Assembly (NCBI RefSeq): GCF_022748595.1
Contig: NZ_JALDSX010000005.1
Span: 62,001 to 126,000 of the forward strand
DNA length: 64,000 bases
Source: Brevibacterium sp. ZH18
Lineage (GTDB): Bacteria; Actinomycetota; Actinomycetes; Actinomycetales; Brevibacteriaceae
Direction of reading: 5' to 3'
How positions within the stretch are numbered: position 1 is the stretch's first letter; each line of letters opens with the position of its first letter. Below the pieces are notes generated by a model. That model did not search any database, was not told the origin of the DNA, and saw only the letters and a list, made by a program, of their open reading frames with translations. A program made the translations under genes and the position numbers. This document shows, piece by piece, positions 42,156-51,766 of this stretch.

Positions 42156-43272
42156 CGGCAGCCATTCTGCCCGCCGCGGCAGCAGCGAGAAATGCTGCTG
42201 CATCGGCGGGCAGTCTGCGTCCCATGGTCGAGAGACCGACAGGGGAGGACTTGAGCGCCGTCCACAGTCCGTCGAGGTCGACGTCGACGAGCTTGTGCAT
42301 GTGCAGGGTCGTGAGCTGGGCGGCCGTGACCTCGTCCAATCCGGACGGATCGGCCTCCATCTCCCCACGGTCCGCCTCGGCGAGGGTCGAGAAGTCCGGC
42401 ACGGGAATCCTGACTCCCGGACGGGCGATCTCTGCCAGAGACGTCAGCGAATGGTGCGAGACACCGAAGTGGCGGCCGCGGGCATCGGCATTGGACATGC
42501 GCAGGACTCCGACGGGCACTCCGCCCAGCAGCGCAGCCGCGTTGAGGTGCTCGCCGGTGACGAGCCCCGAATATCCGTACTTCGTCCCGGTCCCGAGGTT
42601 GCCCGGCCCTTGCGCGACGATGGCGATGTCAGCGTGCATCACGTGCTTGGCTGCGAGCAGCCCGGTGTGGATCGTCACCGCCTCGAGATCGGCGCCCCAC
42701 GACTGTCCGGTGCTGATGGTCCCCTCCAGCCAGCCGGCGTCCTTGAGTCCGGCCGCGGCTTGCGAGAACCGCGCGGGCAGGGCTGCGCCGTCGCTGAGGA
42801 CGTATGCGATTCTCAGATCCGGGTTCTCGGCCCGGATGCCGGCGACGATCGCGGGCAGCGCCGAATGCAGATCGGCTACGAGCACGGGCATCGCGTCGAG
42901 CGACTCCGCGTGTGCCAGAGTCTCATGGTGCTCGGACTCCTGGTCGTCGACGCCGAGGACCATCGTCTGCAGCGGAGAGTATCGGTCCTTGACGAGATGA
43001 CCCGGACCCTCGGGAGGGTCGGCTGGAAGAGCATCGGGCAGGGCCACGACGAGGCCGAAGCCACCCGTGCCCAAGCGTTTGGCCAGTGCCGAGACGTTGA
43101 GCAGGACGGTGTCGCCGACCTGCGGGTCACCGACCGCCTCGGTGTAGGCAACGGCCCTGATGTGGGTGATCGTCGTACCCGGCAGGGCCTGGTCAAGATC
43201 GGCCTCGACCTCTGTGTATCCTGGCCGGGTGGAACGAATCGTGGTCACGATTCCTCTGCGCCAATGAATCAT
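42148..43272 (-). CDS. DUF3866 family protein
   Basis: This 374-residue protein matches DUF3866, a family of unknown function found beside pafB in actinobacteria. It has a small beta N-terminal domain (about 1-95), then alternating beta/alpha segments with VAQGPGNLGTGTKYGYSG as the most conserved-looking loop and HFGVSHHSLTSL near the C-terminal third. No catalytic assignment is possible. The ATG lies 7 nt after TAGTCT on the minus strand, and its promoter faces that of pafB. Confidence 0.8.
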   Translation of the reverse strand: MIHWRRGIVTTIRSTRPGYTEVEADLDQALPGTTITHIRAVAYTEAVGDPQVGDTVLLNVSALAKRLGTGGFGLVVALPDALPADPPEGPGHLVKDRYSPLQTMVLGVDDQESEHHETLAHAESLDAMPVLVADLHSALPAIVAGIRAENPDLRIAYVLSDGAALPARFSQAAAGLKDAGWLEGTISTGQSWGADLEAVTIHTGLLAAKHVMHADIAIVAQGPGNLGTGTKYGYSGLVTGEHLNAAALLGGVPVGVLRMSNADARGRHFGVSHHSLTSLAEIARPGVRIPVPDFSTLAEADRGEMEADPSGLDEVTAAQLTTLHMHKLVDVDLDGLWTALKSSPVGLSTMGRRLPADAAAFLAAAAAGRMAAGL

Positions 43273-43279
43273 GGTCTTA

Positions 43280-43306
43280 AGACTATCGCCCGCAGTAGGT
43301 TACGGT
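43280..43306. promoter_or_regulatory. Divergent leaderless promoters, DUF3866 / pafB
   Basis: Minus-strand TAGTCT (43285-43280) is 7 nt before the DUF3866 ATG. Plus-strand TACGGT (43301-43306) is 6 nt before the pafB GTG. The start codons are only 40 bp apart. Confidence 0.6.
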
Positions 43307-43312
43307 GGAATC

Positions 43313-44335
43313 GTGAACACACCCCGCCCCAGCAGACAGAGACAGCAGACCGAACGGCTGCTCAATCTGCTCATCGCACTTCGATCCGCCCGGGGATGGG
43401 TGTCGCGGAAGACGCTCATGAACGCGATCGAGGGATATGAGGGCCTCGACGACATCGCCTTCGACCGCAAATTCTCCCGTGATAAGGAGCTGCTGCGGCA
43501 CATGGGGATCACGATCGCCACACGATCGGAACACGACGCCTACGGCGATGTGGGGGAGACCGGGTACCGGATCTCCGCTGACGACTATGCGATGGGCGAC
43601 GTCGATCTGACTCCCGCCGAGGCAGCCGCCGTGGCCGTCGCCGCACAGTTCTGGTCTGACACGGAACTCGGTGAGTCCAGTTCCCAGGCCCTGACCAAAC
43701 TACGGGCCCTGGGCATCGATCTGAGCGACACCGGTTCGGGGCGCGAGGACGCACATCAGGGACCGGCGGCGAAGAAGCTCGGCAGTGCGAACTTCGCCAC
43801 GGCGCTGCACCACATCAACGTGCGTGAGGCGATCGGGTTCAAATACCACAAACCGGGACAGAACCCTCGCAGAGTCCGGCTCGAACCCTACGCTCTGCTC
43901 AGTCGCGGCGATCGGGTCTACCTTCTGGGCTTCGACCTCGACCGTGAGGCTCAACGCACCTTCCGCCTCTCCCGGGTCGAGGGCAAACTGTCGAAGCTCG
44001 GAGGCCGTGAACCGGGCGACTATGACATTCCCGCCGACTTTGCCCCGCACGTGGCGCTGAACGCGAGCACCGAGATGGCCGTTGTGAGCGAAGCGACGCT
44101 GCGCCTCGGCGCACATCGAGCCGATCCGCTGCGTCGCCGGCAGGTGCGCACAGACGGAGAGACGATCGTCATCGAATTCACGGACGCGGCGGCCTTAGCC
44201 GAGGAGATCGTGAGCTTCGGAGACGCCGTCGAGGTGATCGGACCCGATGAACTGGTCCAGGCCGTCGACGCTCGCCGCCAGACCATCAGAGAGTCCCTCG
44301 AACGACTCGGAGGCCGCAATGTCCTCAGCGCGTGA
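43313..44335 (+). CDS. pafB: WYL-domain DNA-damage regulator PafB
   Basis: This 340-residue protein has an N-terminal winged helix-turn-helix (about 8-75), a WYL domain (about 160-240) with the RVRLEPYALLSRGDRVYLLGFD core, and a C-terminal WCX domain. In mycobacteria PafB and PafC form a heterodimer that, on sensing DNA damage, switches on recA and many repair genes independently of LexA. The GTG at 43313 is leaderless after TACGGT. It overlaps pafC by 17 bp. Confidence 0.92.
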   Translation: MNTPRPSRQRQQTERLLNLLIALRSARGWVSRKTLMNAIEGYEGLDDIAFDRKFSRDKELLRHMGITIATRSEHDAYGDVGETGYRISADDYAMGDVDLTPAEAAAVAVAAQFWSDTELGESSSQALTKLRALGIDLSDTGSGREDAHQGPAAKKLGSANFATALHHINVREAIGFKYHKPGQNPRRVRLEPYALLSRGDRVYLLGFDLDREAQRTFRLSRVEGKLSKLGGREPGDYDIPADFAPHVALNASTEMAVVSEATLRLGAHRADPLRRRQVRTDGETIVIEFTDAAALAEEIVSFGDAVEVIGPDELVQAVDARRQTIRESLERLGGRNVLSA

Positions 44336-45206
44336 GCGACTGACCCGGTTGCTGAGCCTGGTGCCCTACCTCGATGCTCATCCCGGAGCCGACCTCGAAG
44401 AGACTGCCGTCTACTTCGGCATCGCCGCGGACACCCTCATCGACGATCTGCAGCTGCTCTTCGTCACGGGGCGTCCCGGACATATGCCCGACGATCTCAT
44501 CGACGCCTCCTGGGAAGGCGGGAAGATCTACATCTCCAACGCCGAGGAGGTCTCCGTCCCGGTGCGTCTGAGCGCCGAGGAAGCCGGAGTCCTCGTCCTC
44601 GCGCTCGACCTCATCGATACACTGCCCGGACTCGACACCGAGGCCGTGCGCAGCGCCGCAGCCAAACTGCGGGTCGCGGCGGGGGAGAACCTCCACACCA
44701 CGGTCGAGGTCTCACCGATCCCTGCGGACGAGGAGCTCATGGAGTTCCTCAAGCAGGCGATCGACTCGGAGTCGGCCGTCGAGATCGACTACTACGTGGG
44801 TTCCCGCGATGAGCTGACCAAACGCATCGTGGCCCCCAGCCGCTTGGTCCCCGGCGCCGACTGGTACCTCGACGCCTGGTGCTATTCGGCACAGGCGCCA
44901 CGGCGGTTCGCACTGAGCCGAATCCGGTCATGGACGACAGCGGCCCATCCGCCGTTGGCCACCGGCACGTCGGACCAGAATCCGCGCGAGGTCACGATGA
45001 CCCTGTCGGCGGCCGGCGCGTGGCTGGCAGATGAACTCGAGCTGAAAGAGCGTGAATACTCCGCCAACGGTGAGCCAAGTGTGCGGATCAGGTTCCTAGT
45101 GCACTCCATTGACTGGTTGAGTCGGTTCCTGCTGTGCCATGCCGACGTCATCACAGAGATCGACGACGGCGAAGCCGTGGACGCGGCGCTGACACGGCTG
45201 GGCTGA
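44319..45206 (+). CDS. pafC: WYL-domain DNA-damage regulator PafC
   Basis: This 295-residue partner of PafB has the same layout: a winged helix near the N-terminus, a WYL domain with VEIDYYVGSRDELTKRIVAP and WYLDAWCYSAQAPRRFALSRI, then a WCX domain. The pair is translationally coupled. The last 14 bp are duplicated in tandem across the stop codon. Confidence 0.92.
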   Translation: MSSARERLTRLLSLVPYLDAHPGADLEETAVYFGIAADTLIDDLQLLFVTGRPGHMPDDLIDASWEGGKIYISNAEEVSVPVRLSAEEAGVLVLALDLIDTLPGLDTEAVRSAAAKLRVAAGENLHTTVEVSPIPADEELMEFLKQAIDSESAVEIDYYVGSRDELTKRIVAPSRLVPGADWYLDAWCYSAQAPRRFALSRIRSWTTAAHPPLATGTSDQNPREVTMTLSAAGAWLADELELKEREYSANGEPSVRIRFLVHSIDWLSRFLLCHADVITEIDDGEAVDAALTRLG

Positions 45207-45218
45207 CACGGCTGGGCT
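45191..45218. repeat. 14-bp tandem duplication across the pafC stop codon
   Basis: GACACGGCTGGGCT occurs at 45191-45204 and 45205-45218. The stop TGA begins at 45204, at the junction of the two copies. Confidence 0.92.
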
Positions 45219-45342
45219 GAGGGCCTGCTGTACAAGTCCTGGCAACATGTCGCCACCGCTGTGACGTGCCCGTCGGCAGGTATGAAAGCCGCATCCACAC
45301 GGCGTAGAATCGTAGAGAGCCAACAAGAGTCAAGGAGTCCCC

Positions 45343-45657
45343 ATGCGACCAAGTTTCGTGCAGATCGCGATCGTGATCCTCATCATCGTGATCATTTTCG
45401 GTGCCCCCAAGCTGCCGCAGCTGGCCAGAAGCCTGGGCCAGTCGATGAAGATCTTCAAGTCCGAGATCAAGGACCTGCGTGACGAGGATGAGCCCACGAC
45501 CACGGAACCCGGTGAACTGAACCGTGACCCCTCGACGCCTGCTGCCCAGCAGCCCGTGGCCCAGCCTCGTGCCGACGGCGCGTCCGAGCCGGGAGCGTCT
45601 GCTAAGGCTGAGCAGCCTGCGCAGGACAGGCAGGATCCGCAGTCTCACGAGAAGTGA
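45343..45657 (+). CDS. tatA: Twin-arginine translocase subunit TatA
   Basis: This 104-residue protein has one membrane helix (about 6-20), the hinge [16 protein letters not shown], an amphipathic helix, and a long Pro/Ala/Glu-rich cytoplasmic tail. It forms the Tat protein-conducting pore with TatC. No separate TatB is nearby. CAAGGAG precedes the ATG. Its stop overlaps the tatC start. Confidence 0.93.
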   Translation: MRPSFVQIAIVILIIVIIFGAPKLPQLARSLGQSMKIFKSEIKDLRDEDEPTTTEPGELNRDPSTPAAQQPVAQPRADGASEPGASAKAEQPAQDRQDPQSHEK

Positions 45658-46481
45658 AGGAGAACAGCTCCCGGAGATCGTTCTCGTCGAGGAAGAAGAA
45701 CCCTGAGAAGAAGATGCCCGTCGTCGGGCACCTGGTCGAACTCCGGAACCGCTTCTTCATCGCGGCGATCGCCATCGCCCTCGGTGCCGTCGCCGGATGG
45801 TTCCTCTACGACCCGGTGCTCGACATTCTGCAGGAGCCCATCCGCACCATTCGGAGTTCGAGCGGGCGCACTGCTGAGATCAACTTCGCCGGAGTGGCCT
45901 CGCCCTTCGACCTGAAGATCAAGCTGTCGTTCTTCATCGGCATCTTCCTGGCCTGTCCGATCTGGCTCTACGAAGTCTGGGCGTTCATCGTTCCGGGACT
46001 GACGAAGAAGGAGAAGCTGTACTCGGTCGGATTCCTCGGAGCCGCCATTCCTCTGTTCCTCGCCGGCTCCACCATGGCCTTCTTCGCCCTGCCGAACGCA
46101 GTGAAGGCCCTGACGTCGTTCACACCCGCCGGTGGTACGAACATCATCCCGGCTCAGGACTATCTGAGCTTCGTCATGGTCATCATCGTCGTGTTCGGTC
46201 TCGCCTTCGTTCTGCCGGTGCTGATGGTCGGACTCAACATGATGGGAATCCTTTCCGCTGTGAGGATCCGCAAATCGTGGCGAATCATCGTGATGCTCGT
46301 CTTCCTGTTCGCTGCGATCGCCACTCCGACTCCCGATGCGATGTCGATGTTCTTCCTCGTGATTCCGATGATGACGCTGTTCAGCGTGGCCTGGGTGATC
46401 TGTGTCTTCAGCGACCGGAGGCGGAAGAAGCGACTCATCGCACAAGGCCTGTGGGTCGACCCCGACGAACCGATTGACTGA
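45654..46481 (+). CDS. tatC: Twin-arginine translocase subunit TatC
   Basis: This 275-residue protein has six membrane segments and the conserved cytoplasmic motif [10 protein letters not shown] before helix 1, then [15 protein letters not shown] and [15 protein letters not shown]. TatC binds the twin-arginine signal peptide. The GTG at 45654 overlaps tatA; the ATG at 45714 (MPVVGHL) is an alternative start. Confidence 0.94.
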   Translation: MKENSSRRSFSSRKKNPEKKMPVVGHLVELRNRFFIAAIAIALGAVAGWFLYDPVLDILQEPIRTIRSSSGRTAEINFAGVASPFDLKIKLSFFIGIFLACPIWLYEVWAFIVPGLTKKEKLYSVGFLGAAIPLFLAGSTMAFFALPNAVKALTSFTPAGGTNIIPAQDYLSFVMVIIVVFGLAFVLPVLMVGLNMMGILSAVRIRKSWRIIVMLVFLFAAIATPTPDAMSMFFLVIPMMTLFSVAWVICVFSDRRRKKRLIAQGLWVDPDEPID

Positions 46482-46488
46482 GAGAAGC

Positions 46489-49284
46489 ATGACTGATTCC
46501 CTGCGACCGTCCGACTCATCCGACTCATCCGACGCCGAAGGTCCGATGACCTCGGTGGGCCGGAAGGATCCGACGATCTCGATCGACCCGGCTGACGCGG
46601 ACACCCCGGCAAGCCCCGCCGAGGCATATGCGCGGTTCAAGGAGCAGTCCGCACTGTCTCGCACGGCGCTGGGTCGCTTCACCTCGCGGATGGACTTCGA
46701 GCTCGATGACTTCCAGATCGAAGCATGCACACAGCTGCAGGAGGGCAAGGACGTCCTCGTCACGGCCCCGACCGGTGCGGGGAAGACCCTCATTGCGGAA
46801 TTCGCGGTGGAACTGGCGAGGGACGAAGGCAAACGCGTCTTCTACACGACCCCGATCAAGGCCCTGAGCAATCAGAAGTTCAATGACCTGATGGATGTCC
46901 ACGGCGTCGAGAATGTCGGTCTGCTCACCGGTGACACGTCGATTCGTCGTGATGCGCCGATCGTCGTCATGACCACCGAGGTCCTGCGGAACATGCTCTA
47001 CAACGACCTCGCGGGTCTGGCAGACCTCGGGTTCGTCGTCCTCGACGAAGTTCACTACCTCGCTGACCGATTCCGCGGCCCCGTCTGGGAAGAGGTCATC
47101 ATCCATCTTCCCGACCGCGTCCAGATGGTCTCGCTGTCCGCGACGGTCTCTAACGTCGAAGAATTCGGCGCCTGGCTGCGCGAGGTACGCGGACCCACGA
47201 CGATCATCTCGACGACACATCGACCGGTTCCGCTGGTCAACCATGTCCTCGTCGGCCACCGCATGTACGACCTGTTCACCCATCACGATTCGGATCGGAT
47301 CGACCCGGCGCTCAACCATGCCACACGGACCCACGGCGGACCGCGGTCGAAGCGTGAAAGAGCGACGCGTGCGCGGTTCCGCAGGCCCAGCCGCACACAG
47401 GTCGTGTCCTCACTTGCCGAGGCGGGGATGCTGCCGGCGATCATGTTCATCTTCTCCCGCAACGCCTGCGACGAGGCCGTCGAGCAGTATCTGTCATCCG
47501 GCTATGACCTCAACTCCCGTGAGGAGAAGGTCACTGTCAATGCCGAGCTCGAGAAGCTGCGCGAAGAACTCTCGAACGAGGACTTGGGGATCCTCGGGTT
47601 CCACTCGTTCGCGGAAGGACTCCTGCTGGGGGTCGCCGCTCACCACGCGGGGATGATCCCACAGTTCAAGAAGCTCGTCGAAGAGCTGTTCTCGCAGGGC
47701 ATCATCAAGGTCGTCTTTGCGACCGAAACCTTGGCTCTCGGCATCAACATGCCCGCCCGCACGGTGGTCCTCGAAAAGCTCGTGAAGTTCAACGGCGAGG
47801 CACATGTCTCGATCACCCCGGGGGAGTACACGCAGCTGACCGGTCGTGCCGGCCGTCGCGGAATCGACCAGATCGGACACGCCGTCGTCATCTGGCATCC
47901 GAGCTTCGAAGTCAGCGAGCTCGCGGGTCTGGCCTCGAACCGGTCCTATGCGCTCAACTCGGCCTTCGGCCCGACCTACAATATGACCGCGAACCTGCTC
48001 TCGCGCATGGGATCGGCCGAGGCAGCCAAGGTGCTCGAAACCTCCTTCGCCCAGTTCCAGGCGGATAAGGCCGTCGTGGGGTTGGCGAAGAAGGTTCGGA
48101 AGAACGAGTCGACGATCGCGGCCTACGAGAAGTCGATGCAGTGCGAGCTCGGCGACTTCGCCGAATACGCTCGGCTGCGCCAGGCCATCTCCGAGACAGA
48201 GAAACAGGAGACGCGCACCAAGTCGAAGAATCGACAGCGCGAGATCGTGGAGTCGCTGACGTCTCTGAAGGTCGGCGACATCATCACTCTGCCCGCTCGA
48301 CGGGTCGAGGGAACCGCGGTCATCATCTCCCCGATGAGCTCGCGCGACGGAGTCTCACGACTGCCGACCGTGCTCACCGAACAGGGCAAGGTCTGGCACC
48401 TGCGCCCCCATGAGGTCACCGAACCGGTCGCGGCCCAAGGCAGAATCAAGGTTCCGAAGAAATTCAACCACCGCCAGGCCGGTGACCGCAGGCAGCTCCT
48501 GACCATCCTCAGCGCCGCGAAGGAAGACGGCAAGGTCGATTCCGGGGCACTCTGGGAGACCTCGGCGAAGGCCTCTGGCGTGAGTTCGAACGTGGCGGAG
48601 ATGACTGCACAGCTGCGGGCCCATCCGTGCCACGACTGCCCGGATCGGGAGATGCATGCGCGGTGGGCCAACCGGGCAGCCAAACTCAGCAAGGAGAACG
48701 ATTCCCTTGTGGCACGCATCGAAGGACGTACGACATCGATCGCGCTTGTCTTCGAACGCGTCCAGCTGGTCCTGAAGACTCTCGGATTCGGTCCGGAGCA
48801 TTCCGACATGTTGCGCCGGATCTACGGTGAGCGGGACTTGCTGGTGGCACTGACAGTGCGTGCCGGTCTCTGGGACCGTCTTGTCGAACCGGAGCTCGCG
48901 GCCTTCGCCTCCTGCTTCGTCTACCAGTCCCGGCGAGGTGACACCCTGCACTCCGAACGGGCACCGAGCCGCGATCTCAAAGTCAACGGGGATGAAGCGG
49001 TGACGATCTGGCGTAAGCTCTTCCAACTCGAAGAGCAGCACGCCCTGCCGACCACGGCTGAACCCGATCGTGGGCTGTTCAAGCCGATGTATCGGTGGAC
49101 CGAGGGAAAGAACCTCGCCGATTCGCTGCGCGGTTCGGACATTGCCGCCGGTGACTTCGTCCGCTGGGCCAAGCAGAGCCTCGATCTGCTGGGCCAGGTT
49201 GCCGAGGTGGCGCCGGCAGAGACCGCTGTGCGCATCCGCCGGACGGTCGACGCCATCCGCCGCGGAGTCGTTGCCGACTCCTAG
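46489..49284 (+). CDS. helY: DEAD/DEAH superfamily 2 RNA helicase, HelY-like
   Basis: This 931-residue Ski2/Mtr4-like helicase follows tatC, as in Mycobacterium (Rv2092c HelY). It shows the Q-motif region, Walker A APTGAGKT (about 98-105), the DEVH box in VVLDEVHYLADRFRG, SAT, and motif VI TGRAGRRGID. A KOW-like insert region and a C-terminal helical DSHCT-type domain follow. It probably acts in RNA processing or decay. The ATG at 46489 lies 7 nt after the tatC stop with AGAGAAG before it. Confidence 0.9.
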   Translation: MTDSLRPSDSSDSSDAEGPMTSVGRKDPTISIDPADADTPASPAEAYARFKEQSALSRTALGRFTSRMDFELDDFQIEACTQLQEGKDVLVTAPTGAGKTLIAEFAVELARDEGKRVFYTTPIKALSNQKFNDLMDVHGVENVGLLTGDTSIRRDAPIVVMTTEVLRNMLYNDLAGLADLGFVVLDEVHYLADRFRGPVWEEVIIHLPDRVQMVSLSATVSNVEEFGAWLREVRGPTTIISTTHRPVPLVNHVLVGHRMYDLFTHHDSDRIDPALNHATRTHGGPRSKRERATRARFRRPSRTQVVSSLAEAGMLPAIMFIFSRNACDEAVEQYLSSGYDLNSREEKVTVNAELEKLREELSNEDLGILGFHSFAEGLLLGVAAHHAGMIPQFKKLVEELFSQGIIKVVFATETLALGINMPARTVVLEKLVKFNGEAHVSITPGEYTQLTGRAGRRGIDQIGHAVVIWHPSFEVSELAGLASNRSYALNSAFGPTYNMTANLLSRMGSAEAAKVLETSFAQFQADKAVVGLAKKVRKNESTIAAYEKSMQCELGDFAEYARLRQAISETEKQETRTKSKNRQREIVESLTSLKVGDIITLPARRVEGTAVIISPMSSRDGVSRLPTVLTEQGKVWHLRPHEVTEPVAAQGRIKVPKKFNHRQAGDRRQLLTILSAAKEDGKVDSGALWETSAKASGVSSNVAEMTAQLRAHPCHDCPDREMHARWANRAAKLSKENDSLVARIEGRTTSIALVFERVQLVLKTLGFGPEHSDMLRRIYGERDLLVALTVRAGLWDRLVEPELAAFASCFVYQSRRGDTLHSERAPSRDLKVNGDEAVTIWRKLFQLEEQHALPTTAEPDRGLFKPMYRWTEGKNLADSLRGSDIAAGDFVRWAKQSLDLLGQVAEVAPAETAVRIRRTVDAIRRGVVADS

Positions 49285-49330
49285 GTAGCCGACGTTCGCA
49301 GTGCATCCGCAGACAGTGAATCGACTGCGG

Positions 49331-49400
49331 CGCTGAACCGACCTCAGCCGCCCAACCGACACCGCCGCTGAACCGACCTCAGTCGCTCAAACGACACCGC
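49331..49400. repeat. 35-bp tandem repeat between helY and secA2
   Basis: Two 35-bp units beginning CGCTGAACCGACCTCAG (49331-49365 and 49366-49400) differ at three positions. A third begins CGCTGA at 49401. Confidence 0.88.
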
Positions 49401-49443
49401 CGCTGACACGTCCCCGAGAAATGGAGGACTGCGTCAGCGGCGG
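49397..49443. terminator. Hairpin between helY and secA2
   Basis: CCGCCGCTGAC (49397-49407) pairs with GTCAGCGGCGG (49433-49443) around a 25-nt loop. An alternative TCCCCGA/TCGGGGA pairing (49411-49417 with 49448-49454) would compete with it. Confidence 0.5.
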
Positions 49444-49462
49444 GTTATCGGGGAGATTTGCG

Positions 49463-51724
49463 TCAGCGTTTGACCTTCTTGACGATGTTCTCGATGTCGG
49501 AGCCGAACGCACTCTCGGTGGTCAGATAGGTCCACGTCGACGACGGGCGCTTGAGTCCGTGCGACGCCAGATCGATCCCGGTGTCCGTGAAATCCGCCTC
49601 TTCGATCGTCGTGGCCGAATCGTCGACGACGTCCGACCAGAATGAGGAGAAGACGCGGATCGACTCAGTGTTGAAGGCCTCATGGGGCTTCTCCCGAGCA
49701 AACGTGCGCAGGTGAATTCCCTCACGCAGGTCATTGAGGAACGCGAGGTGATCGACCCAGCGTGAGTCGAGGTGGAAAAGCATGACCTCGCGGAAGGTGG
49801 AGTCGATGAGCTCGCTCGGATGATCCTTGGCCAGATCATCGGAGACTTCGCCGAGGCGGGCCTTGAGCTCGTCGATGGCCTCGTCCTCTGTGCGCAGCTC
49901 CCGACGGCGTGTGAGCACCAGCTCTCGCTGCTTGGCCATCAGCTCGTTGAACTTCCACGTGTCACGGTGCAGTGCAGTGTTCTGTCCCTCCGCGATGCGC
50001 TGAGCATGTTCGACGAGGCCCAGTGCTCGCTTCGACTCGATCCATCCGGTCTCGTCGCCTTCGGAGACGAAGCGCTGGATCTCCGGGACACGGGTGAGCA
50101 GCTCGTCCTCGAGGCTGGTGAAGAAGACTGACGTGCCAGGATCGCCCTGACGCCCAGCACGGCCACGCAGCTGGTCGTCGAGGCGCGAGGAGAGATAGCG
50201 TCCGGCACCGATGACCAAGAGTCCGCCGGCTTCGGCGACCGACTCGTTGGCCAGTCGGATATCCGTTCCGCGTCCGGCCATCTGGGTCGAGACCGTGACG
50301 GCCCCTGGGGCACCGGCCGCGGCGATGATCTCGGCTTCCAGCGAGTCGTCCTTCGCGTTGAGGACCTTGACCTCGATCCCGCGCTCTGTCAGTCGAGCGG
50401 CGAGCGATTCGCTCTCGGCCACCGACGAGGTGCCGATGAGCACGGGACGATCCTTCGCATGGTTCTCGGCGACCTCGTCGACGATCGCGCGCTCCTTCGA
50501 CTCCTGATAGGTGTAGAGCCGGTCGGGCTCGTCGACGCGGACGACAGGAAGGTGCGTTTCGACGGGAACAATTTCGAGGCGGTAGAACTCGCGGAGGTCG
50601 TCACCGACTGCCAGTGCGGTTCCCGTCATGCCGCACACAGTCTCGTACCCGTGGATGAGCTCTTCGACGGTCATCTGGTCGAGGATCTCGCCGCTCTCTG
50701 TGGTGCCGACCTTCTCCTTGGCCTCGACGGCCGCCTGCAGGCCATCGGGCCAGCGCTGGAGTTCGGCCACTCGACCGCGGGAGGCGGAGATGAGTTTGAT
50801 CCGACCGTCGACGACGAGATAGTCGACATCGCGTTTGACGAGAGCCTTCGCATACAGGGCAAGGTTGACTGCTGCCAGGTCGGAGGCGTCATCGCCGAAC
50901 AGCTCGACATCGAGTTCGGCTTCGACCCGGTTGATTCCCCCGTCCGTGAGGGAGACCGCCCTGTGGTCGGGGCTGACTTCGTAGTCTGTACCGGGTGTGA
51001 GGGTCTCGACCAGGGCGGCGATCTGAGAGTTCGCATCCTCGACGCTGGCTGATCCGGCCAGAACGAGCGGCACGCGTGCCTCGTCGATGAGCACGGAATC
51101 GGCCTCGTCGACGATGACGACATCGCGATCGGCCACGCGGATCTGATCGTCATCGGTGACGAAACGGTCCCGTAGCACGTCGAACCCGACTTCCGTGACC
51201 GAGGCGTAGAGGACTTCGGCGCGATATGCCTGACGGCGTTCGTCTTCGTCCTGGGTGGCGGAAATGGATGCCGACTCCACGCCGAGGAGGTCGAAGACCG
51301 GCTTCATCCAGGTGCGGTCACGACGTGCGAGGTAGTCATTGACGCTGACCACATGCACACGCCTGCCCTGCAGGGCGTAGCCAGCGGCGGCGAGTGCTCC
51401 GACGAGGGTCTTGCCCTCACCTGTGGCCATCTGCACGATATTCGCCTGCAGCAGACCGACGAGGCCGCGCAGCTGAGTGTCGTAGGCGCGTTCGTCGAGG
51501 GCCCGTTCTGCGGCCTCCCGTGCGAGCGCACAGTAGCGGATGAGGCTGTCCTGTTGGGTTCCCTCGGTGAAGATCTCTGCAGCGGCCTCTGTCAGGTCGC
51601 TGTCGCTGAGCTCCGCGTACTCACGGCTCGCAGCCGCCATGTCGTCGGCGGCCCTGTCGAACCAGCCCGTGGTTCGGTCGGCCTGTGCGCCGGGGCGGTT
51701 GAGCAAGCGAGAAAAGAATCCCAT
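49463..51724 (-). CDS. secA2: Accessory preprotein translocase ATPase SecA2
   Basis: This 753-residue SecA paralog is shorter than housekeeping SecA and has no C-terminal zinc domain; it ends IVKKVKR. Walker A is MATGEGKT (about 98-105), the DEAD-like box is VDEADSVLIDEARVPL, and the second ATPase domain has VSTQMAGRGTDI and DQLRGRAGRQGDPG. SecA2 exports a small protein subset in mycobacteria. GAAGGAC precedes the ATG. It is 42 bp downstream of the double nuclease on the same strand. Confidence 0.93.
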   Translation of the reverse strand: MGFFSRLLNRPGAQADRTTGWFDRAADDMAAASREYAELSDSDLTEAAAEIFTEGTQQDSLIRYCALAREAAERALDERAYDTQLRGLVGLLQANIVQMATGEGKTLVGALAAAGYALQGRRVHVVSVNDYLARRDRTWMKPVFDLLGVESASISATQDEDERRQAYRAEVLYASVTEVGFDVLRDRFVTDDDQIRVADRDVVIVDEADSVLIDEARVPLVLAGSASVEDANSQIAALVETLTPGTDYEVSPDHRAVSLTDGGINRVEAELDVELFGDDASDLAAVNLALYAKALVKRDVDYLVVDGRIKLISASRGRVAELQRWPDGLQAAVEAKEKVGTTESGEILDQMTVEELIHGYETVCGMTGTALAVGDDLREFYRLEIVPVETHLPVVRVDEPDRLYTYQESKERAIVDEVAENHAKDRPVLIGTSSVAESESLAARLTERGIEVKVLNAKDDSLEAEIIAAAGAPGAVTVSTQMAGRGTDIRLANESVAEAGGLLVIGAGRYLSSRLDDQLRGRAGRQGDPGTSVFFTSLEDELLTRVPEIQRFVSEGDETGWIESKRALGLVEHAQRIAEGQNTALHRDTWKFNELMAKQRELVLTRRRELRTEDEAIDELKARLGEVSDDLAKDHPSELIDSTFREVMLFHLDSRWVDHLAFLNDLREGIHLRTFAREKPHEAFNTESIRVFSSFWSDVVDDSATTIEEADFTDTGIDLASHGLKRPSSTWTYLTTESAFGSDIENIVKKVKR

Positions 51725-51766
51725 TATCGTCCTTCGTCGAGTGATGGTCGCAGTTGATTCTATCGT